Shown piece after piece: positions 58,710-64,000 of a stretch of 64,000 nt of DNA. Numbering within the stretch: the stretch's first letter is position 1; each line of letters begins with the position of its first letter. The notes under the pieces are model-generated. The model was not told the DNA's origin and searched no databases. It was given only the letters and a program-made list of their open reading frames with translations. The stretch lies in the NCBI RefSeq assembly GCF_042100115.1, contig NC_091275.1, positions 3,038,001 to 3,102,000 on the forward strand. The letters are read 5' to 3'. Position numbers and translations under genes: made by a program. The DNA comes from Alternaria dauci (taxonomy: Eukaryota > Ascomycota > Dothideomycetes > Pleosporales > Pleosporaceae).

Positions 58710-60359
58710 GTTGGCGGCGGGTTCAACCTTGAGGAGGCTGACCTATGTTAAAGGTGGAGGAGGAGGAGGTGGTGGTGGTGTTGAGGGGGTGGGTCGTCTG
58801 TTGTGACGATGGGGGCGCGGCGGTGTTTTGAGGATCAGCCTGCTGCAGTGGACCGGTCAGTATGAGGCTTTAGCCAACAAGGCGGTGAGTAAGCGGAGTA
58901 GGCAGCCGAGAAACGCTAAGGGCGACGGTAGAGCGTGTTGACCGACAGGTAAAGGAAGTGCCAGCGACACGGGAGCGTTGTGGTGAGAGAACAGGTCGGG
59001 TAGGCGAGCCAGAGGCGGAGCCGACTGACGAGCTGGGCGGGCAGGCAGGCAGGACTTACTGTAGGACGTGAATGAGCCCAACGGATCACGACACCAGGGG
59101 GGAGGGGGGGTTTTGTGCGGGCTGGCGGGTAGGCGACGTTTGCTCTTGCGGCACAAGATGCTCAAAGACGGCTGGCGGGCACAGAACAGCGGAAAAGCCT
59201 GGTCGAACAAGCACGCTGGGGGTTGTGGTGCTGTATCAAAGGAACGCAGACGGAGAGGTTGCAGAAGGACCACCTGCCTTCCAAGGTTGTATTCGGCCAC
59301 TTCGCTTGGCGCGCTAGACGAGCTCTTTCACTGCTGCTGTTGCCGCTGCCGCCGTGTATCAAGCATGCGGACCGCAAATCTAATCCCTGGGCCGCTCGGA
59401 GGAATCGCTACCCAAATCACCCCGTTCTGCCTATGGGCATTCCGCACATGGGCAGGGTGTTACTGTCAAAATGCCACTGCCCGTTTCAAATGCCCTCGCC
59501 TGACGCCCGATCATGCGACTGAGCCACACCTCTGCCCCCTTTATGCATTATGCCGCACTCCGAGATGCATCGTAAATATTTGTCGCGTCGATTGCGCTAG
59601 ATCTGACTTTTACCACTGACGGTCCTGCACACGTGTCTGGAAGCCTGGTAGCGGCTCAGGTGCTTATGCACACGAAACAAAGTAAAGCTTCGGTCCCAAC
59701 ATTGTCTCCTGCTGTCTCGCTGTGATGTCACAATTGCAAGATCTCGAGGACTTTCTACATATGCAGACTGACGAAGCGCGCTACACTGGCGGACCAGCGC
59801 GTCACGCATATCTGGGGGCTGGTAGTCACCTGCACTTCTAGCCTCTGAAAGCAACCATAAGCGTGCGGATTCCGTCCAAGAGCTGCTTAGTGATACAGAA
59901 GACAAATCAAACTAAGAGCATCCGGACACCGCCTTGATACGGCTCGAGTGCCGATGCTCAGTTTTCAAGTACCATTGACACCGCATGGTAGTAGGCTATA
60001 AGTAGACCACAGTATGGTGGAGCTTCAGTTGCGTCTAGACGTTAGTGGGCTAGATGGTATGACCCAGTTGTACCTAGGTATCTTTGAACCCCTCTGCTCT
60101 GAACCAGAGGGGCTTGTGGAAACTCGGCAACACTGTCTGCATTCGTACTGCGCTCAAACTAAGCTTGAACACCTGCGCGTGACCAGAACCATAGGGCAAC
60201 AGCAATGGTGTCTTCGTGATGGGGTTGATTTTGCTCAAGTCTATACAGCCATCTCAGTAAGAGATCTCGATTGATCGTCCGTTCCCGCGGCTATTGTACA
60301 CTGCCTCTGAAGGCACTCGCATACCCAAAGACCGCTCCCCATATCGCAGAGTATCCGAC
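58710..60359. other. Promoter of CK1 and intergenic, 1.65 kb
   Basis: Upstream of CK1 and downstream of Atp18. The first ~400 bp contain a CT/GA-rich stretch (58,740-58,800) of the sort seen in 5' leaders. A TACCTAGGTA palindrome lies at 60071-60080. No gene seen. Confidence 0.4.
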
Positions 60360-60804
60360 TTAGTGGTTTGGCGCCTGGTTCTTGACGGCTGGGTTGCGGG
60401 GGTCGTTCTTGTACTCGTCGGCTGTGCTGGTCAGCTTGCGAACACGGATTAAGCCGGCTGGCTGGGTTTCGGATGGGGATTACGCACCCTGGGCCATGGC
60501 GTTGGCAGCAGAGTTGACACCGTAGAGGATGACAAGACCTGGTAAACTTGTTAATCCTATCCTCCCGAAGCGACCCTTCACTCCTCCAGGTTGTCCAGCT
60601 CTTTCCACTTCCGCCCAATGTAATTTTCTCATATCTTATCAAGTCCAAGCAGAGTCGCGCAACATACCGGAGACGTAGAAAGGCCACATGGGCTTGGCTG
60701 TAGGTCTTTGGTTAGCCATCTTTTCGAGCTTCGCTCCCCACTCTCTGCGTGGTGCAGGCCGACATACCGATCTGCGCCGGGAACTTCCTTCCGAGAAGAG
60801 GCAT
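60360..60804 (-). CDS. ATP18: Mitochondrial ATP synthase subunit J/I (Atp18)
   Basis: Four tiny exons (60804-60768, 60697-60668, 60538-60488, 60421-60360), introns 70, 129 and 66 nt, 59 aa, the usual size. The protein starts MPLLGRKFPAQIAKPMWPFY, has one membrane span (GLVILYGVNSAANAMA), and ends with the conserved EYKNDPRNP block. Atp18 is a small subunit of the F1Fo ATP synthase membrane part in the mitochondrial inner membrane and is linked to dimer/stator stability. No single exon would pass an ORF filter; the assembly rests on in-phase splices and the family motif. It is divergent to SPC19 across 211 bp and only 1.2 kb from ATP16. Confidence 0.92.
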
Positions 60805-61015
60805 TGTGACTTGTTTTGGAGGGGCAATGGATCGATTGACGGTTGCGGCGAGGGATGACGGTGATGGCGGTTGAGCTTTCAGGCCGAACGACCGGAACTT
60901 CGATATGCTTGGCGTCTGCGCACGGATCTTACACCTCGCAGGTAAACAGCCCCGCGACCTTCCACTACGCTCACCACAGTTGGCTCTGCTTGTGCCGTTC
61001 AAGACACTTGCAATT

Positions 61016-61590
61016 ATGGCGCTGGAGGGGTGTGTGGGCTCGCTGCGCAGTAGCATGCAACTGCTCGATTCATCCATCAACATACTGGACCAAGGCGTGA
61101 GCGACTTTCCTCGACTAGCCAAAGTACTGCAGACGACGCGGGTGAGTAGCACCTCAAGTGCCAGACTATGTTCACTCGACTAACTCTGTCAAAGCACTTT
61201 GAACTCATCTCCGAGTCAGACCTCCAGACCGCGCAGTCAGCACTCCTCTCTGAGATCCGCCCTGAAGTCGACAACCTACTCAAGCGCGTCGACAATTACC
61301 TAGACAAACTGGAACGCCGCGAACAGTCCCTCATAGCCAAGTGCGACCTGAACGAGGGCAGGCTTGGACGTGACAACAATGGTGGTTCAGGTTCTCGACC
61401 AGCAAGTAGGACCGCGCAGAGGAGCGGGGGCAAGGCCATCAGCGCACAGCAAGAACTGAGGATGAAGACGTTAAAGGCGAAGAAAGACAGGCTGAGCTAT
61501 GCTGTGGAGACGCTGGAGTTGCAGGCGAAGCAGAGGGAGAGGCAGTTGAGGATGAGCATGGCCGCGCCACAGCAGTTCTACGACGATTGA
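61016..61590 (+). CDS. SPC19: DASH/Dam1 complex subunit Spc19
   Basis: Two exons (61016-61141, 61195-61590), 53-nt intron, 173 aa. The N-terminal block SLRSSMQLLDSSINILDQGV, then HFELISESDLQTAQSAL after the splice and LLKRVDNYLDKLERREQSL form the Spc19 helices. The C-terminal part is a charged coiled coil (RMKTLKAKKDRLSYAVETLE), after a Gly/Ser-rich linker. Spc19 is one of ten subunits of the fungal DASH/Dam1 ring that couples kinetochores to microtubule ends in mitosis. It shares a 211-bp divergent upstream region with ATP18. Confidence 0.92.
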
Positions 61591-61988
61591 TGTCCACCAA
61601 CATGAAGCATCAGAAAGCATGAGTTTGAAGCACAACGGAGTGGACATGTTCTGGGTCTCAGAATGGGCGTTTTGCGATTAAGATACCCCGGAGTTATTGA
61701 ATACAGACACTTGATTGTACATGCTCGACCTTTCAACCTGAGTGAATTCTCGCCTAGCATCGATTCCTCCACTGCGTACAAACTACTTCTTACAAGCCGT
61801 ACCCTACAAAGAAACCAGCTGCTTCGCGTTGTCGCCGCGTTCATGTTCAGATGGTCGCTGGTGATGCTAACCGCCTTGGCGGTACCTTTTCGGCTAATCC
61901 CGCGAAGAGCCCGGGGCCGCAGAAACTCAACTTCGCAGCACACCCAACTTCCGACACGCATTGCCATTGCCCCACCACTTCGTCCATC
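61591..61988. promoter_or_regulatory. Intergenic, promoter of ATP16
   Basis: 398 bp between the co-oriented SPC19 and ATP16 genes. No coding signal. CCAATT/CCACCACT-type strings near the ATP16 start are unremarkable. Confidence 0.4.
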
Positions 61989-62741
61989 ATGAGCTCCCTC
62001 CGCATCGCCCGAGCCGCCCTCCGCGCGAGGCCCGCTGCCATTGCCCGCCCCATCCAGCGCAGAGGATACGCCGAAGTCGCCAACGACAAGATCAAGCTCT
62101 CCCTAGCTCTCCCGCATCAGGTACGCCATACCGCCCGTCGCGACGTGTGGGGGAATACATGTGGCTGGAATTCTTGCTGGAAAGCAGAGGCTAACTGACT
62201 ACCGACAGTCCATCTACAAGTCCCAGGATGTGTATGTCCCTCGAGACCCCGGCCGATCCCGCAATGCGAAAGCGCGAAAACTGACTTGAGGCTGTTTGTA
62301 GTGTCCAGGTCAACCTGCCCGCGGAAACTGGTGACATGGGTGTTCTGGCCAACCACGTTGCCTCGATTGAGCAGCTCAAGCCCGGCCTAGTCGAGATCAT
62401 CGAGGAGCAGGGCGGCAGCAAGCAGTTCTTCCTGTCTGGTGGATTTGCCGTCGTGCAGCCAAACTCCGTCCTCAGCATCAACGCCGTCGAGGGCTACCCA
62501 TTGGAGGACTTCAGCGCCGAGGTACGAACGAACACGCGGCATTGGAGAAATAGCGACTGACACAGGGACAGGCTGTCAGGAACCAGATCGCCGAGGCACA
62601 GAAGATCGCCAGCGGAAGCGGCAGCGAGACTGACATTGCCGAGGCCAAGATCGAGCTCGAGGTGCGTAAGATGGGTGTAGCCACACAGCAAGTACTGACA
62701 TGACATAGGTTCTCGAGAGCCTCCAGGCCGCGTTGAAGTAA
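61989..62741 (+). CDS. ATP16: Mitochondrial ATP synthase F1 delta subunit (Atp16)
   Basis: Five exons (61989-62120, 62209-62231, 62302-62521, 62572-62661, 62709-62741), introns 47-88 nt, 165 aa, the normal length. The N-terminus MSSLRIARAALRARPAAIAR is an Arg/Ala-rich presequence. VVQVNLPAETGDMGVLANHV and QFFLSGGFAVVQPNSVL are the conserved blocks of the mitochondrial delta (bacterial epsilon) chain, and the short C-terminal helices follow. The subunit belongs to the central stalk that couples Fo rotation to F1 catalysis in the matrix. Exon 2 is only 23 nt. With ATP18 nearby, two ATP synthase subunits flank SPC19. Confidence 0.94.
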
Positions 62742-63243
62742 ATGTGTCAATAGCGTTCCTTGAGCACGGTATGCGTGGTATGTATAGTAGCAAATGCAGA
62801 GCATGCGTGCTTTCCGCGCCCAAAGAATAGAAGGAGCTCCATGAGGTGAAGAAAACACCGCAAACTTCTTGCAATTTGTCTCCCTTGATCATATTCCCCT
62901 ACAACCAGCAACCCTACGAACTTCACATTACCTTCATTGCTATCGTCTTATCTGTTTGTCTTGAATTCCCTGTCTTACCTAGCCCAAGTTTGCTAAAGCG
63001 TGTCTTACCTTACCACAGTATTCTCAGTTCTCTTTACACAGTCACCAATCAATTCAAGTCCACGCCATTGCCATATCCGTATTGGCAAAGCATCACCCCA
63101 CGACTTAGCGTCCGATGCCCCGAGGCTTCGACCAACCCACGTCAAGTTCTGCGTCCCGAGCTACCAATGCGGGACCACGCGAGCACAGCCAACAACCATC
63201 GAGCATAAGAACTAGGCAGGGTAGATTCGAAGCTCCTGTCACG
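62742..63243. other. Intergenic
   Basis: 502 bp containing the ATP16 3' UTR and the upstream part of the last gene. Frames open here have no coding character that I can support; an upstream exon of the last gene is possible. Confidence 0.3.
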
Positions 63244-64000
63244 ATGCCGGGAGTCGAGGACCCGAAGCAGCTACACCTCACAACATCTAGACGCAAGTCG
63301 AGTAACCTACCAGCTTCGCCCCCTCCACAGTCTTCGAGCGAATCTCAACCGTTTCCAGCTGGTCGCAAAACACCTGCCTATCTCCAGGGCAGGAATCCCT
63401 ACGGCCAAGTCTTGGACAAGGTCGAACATCCTTACCGTGAGCCGAAGGGAGTGACGACAACAGCAGTACCACCTGCCCAAGCTGGCTCTGGTATCGAGAC
63501 AGCGTCACGCGCGTCTGGTCCATCTGACTCCAAGCCGCAATCTCGAGCCCAGGAGCCAGAACGACGCGATCCCAAAACAGCACCTTCGTCATCAAGACCA
63601 CAGATACCCAAGTCGGTTCGCTCTGCCAAGGAGTATTTCGAAGCGAGGGCCTCTCAATACCAGTCAACATCCCTTGTTCCACCTCCAGCGACCGGCGCCA
63701 GCAGGAAGAGCTTCGCACCGAAGATTCAACCTCCGAATGTTTTTCATGAAGCACCTACCCATGTCCCAAGTCCAAAGGTGCCCTCCACTCCAGAGGTGGC
63801 ATCTCCTGAAGTCGGATTACTTTTGCCTTCTTTGATGGACTTTGGCGACACCAATGAATCTGTGCAGTCCGTGATCCCTCCCACGCGAGCTGCGGCGGAC
63901 GAACATGCTCCCACTATCACCGTCGGAAGAGCTACATCTCCCATGGACATGCCTGAAAATGGGGAGCAGTACGGGCAAGATGTTGAACGAGAGCCCATCG
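63244..64000 (+). CDS. Pro/Ser-rich disordered protein (3' partial)
   Basis: One frame is open from ATG 63244 to the window edge (252 codons without a stop), in a codon pattern unlike the antisense frames. The visible part is rich in Pro, Ser, Thr, Ala and charged residues, with no globular domain: SPPPQSSSESQPFPAGR, RSAKEYFEARASQYQS, PPTRAADEH-like stretches. It may be the disordered N-terminus of a large regulatory or adaptor protein. No family recognised. The start is uncertain, since the same frame is open for some codons upstream without an ATG, and a 5' exon could exist. Confidence 0.6.
   Translation, partial: MPGVEDPKQLHLTTSRRKSSNLPASPPPQSSSESQPFPAGRKTPAYLQGRNPYGQVLDKVEHPYREPKGVTTTAVPPAQAGSGIETASRASGPSDSKPQSRAQEPERRDPKTAPSSSRPQIPKSVRSAKEYFEARASQYQSTSLVPPPATGASRKSFAPKIQPPNVFHEAPTHVPSPKVPSTPEVASPEVGLLLPSLMDFGDTNESVQSVIPPTRAAADEHAPTITVGRATSPMDMPENGEQYGQDVEREPI

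Overview
The window is nuclear DNA of a filamentous ascomycete (Pezizomycotina). The evidence is many short introns (mostly 45-80 nt, GTAAGT/GTATGT-type donors, CTAAC-like branch points, YAG acceptors), HET-domain genes, a Clr5-domain gene, a subgroup-C LysM chitinase, a G-gamma subunit ending in a CaaX box, a NUC-1/PHO4-type bHLH factor and the fungal-specific DASH subunit Spc19. Gene style suggests Dothideomycetes/Pleosporales, but that is an impression and not a proof. I recognise 26 protein genes, one partial at each window edge, plus one broken ORF. I see no rRNA, tRNA, CRISPR or complete transposon.

Layout. 0-17 kb: a 5'-truncated two-Myb telobox protein (Teb1-like), a HET-domain gene, xylulokinase, a mitochondrial-type cation diffusion facilitator with His-rich loops, a monoglyceride-lipase-like hydrolase with a 4-nt microexon, a mitochondrial FAD/NAD oxidoreductase, a four-span membrane protein, a PfkB sugar kinase and an unknown membrane protein. 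18-26 kb: a large GMC-oxidoreductase/alpha-beta-hydrolase fusion, then a short-chain reductase and a tautomerase transcribed divergently; these three could be a small catabolic group. 27-44 kb is the accessory part. It holds a ten-exon secreted LysM/GH18 chitinase divergent from a secreted protein of unknown function, an LRR-like protein, a broken ORF, a gene-poor stretch with four copies of a ~30-bp motif, a Clr5-domain protein and a second HET gene.

44-64 kb is mostly housekeeping: eIF3a and G-gamma share a divergent promoter, followed by NUC-1, an unknown 355-aa protein, casein kinase I, ATP synthase subunit Atp18 (59 aa, four exons), DASH Spc19, ATP synthase F1 delta (Atp16), and a Pro/Ser-rich ORF running off the right edge. 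The 59-aa Atp18 and the 97-aa G-gamma are split into exons too short to stand out as long ORFs, so they were assembled by hand from splice sites and protein motifs.

The most interesting system is the divergent pair at 27.2-34.5 kb. Subgroup-C chitinases resemble the chitin-docking subunit of the yeast zymocin complex. A secreted partner driven from the same promoter region is therefore a candidate for a functionally linked or delivered protein; this is a hypothesis only.
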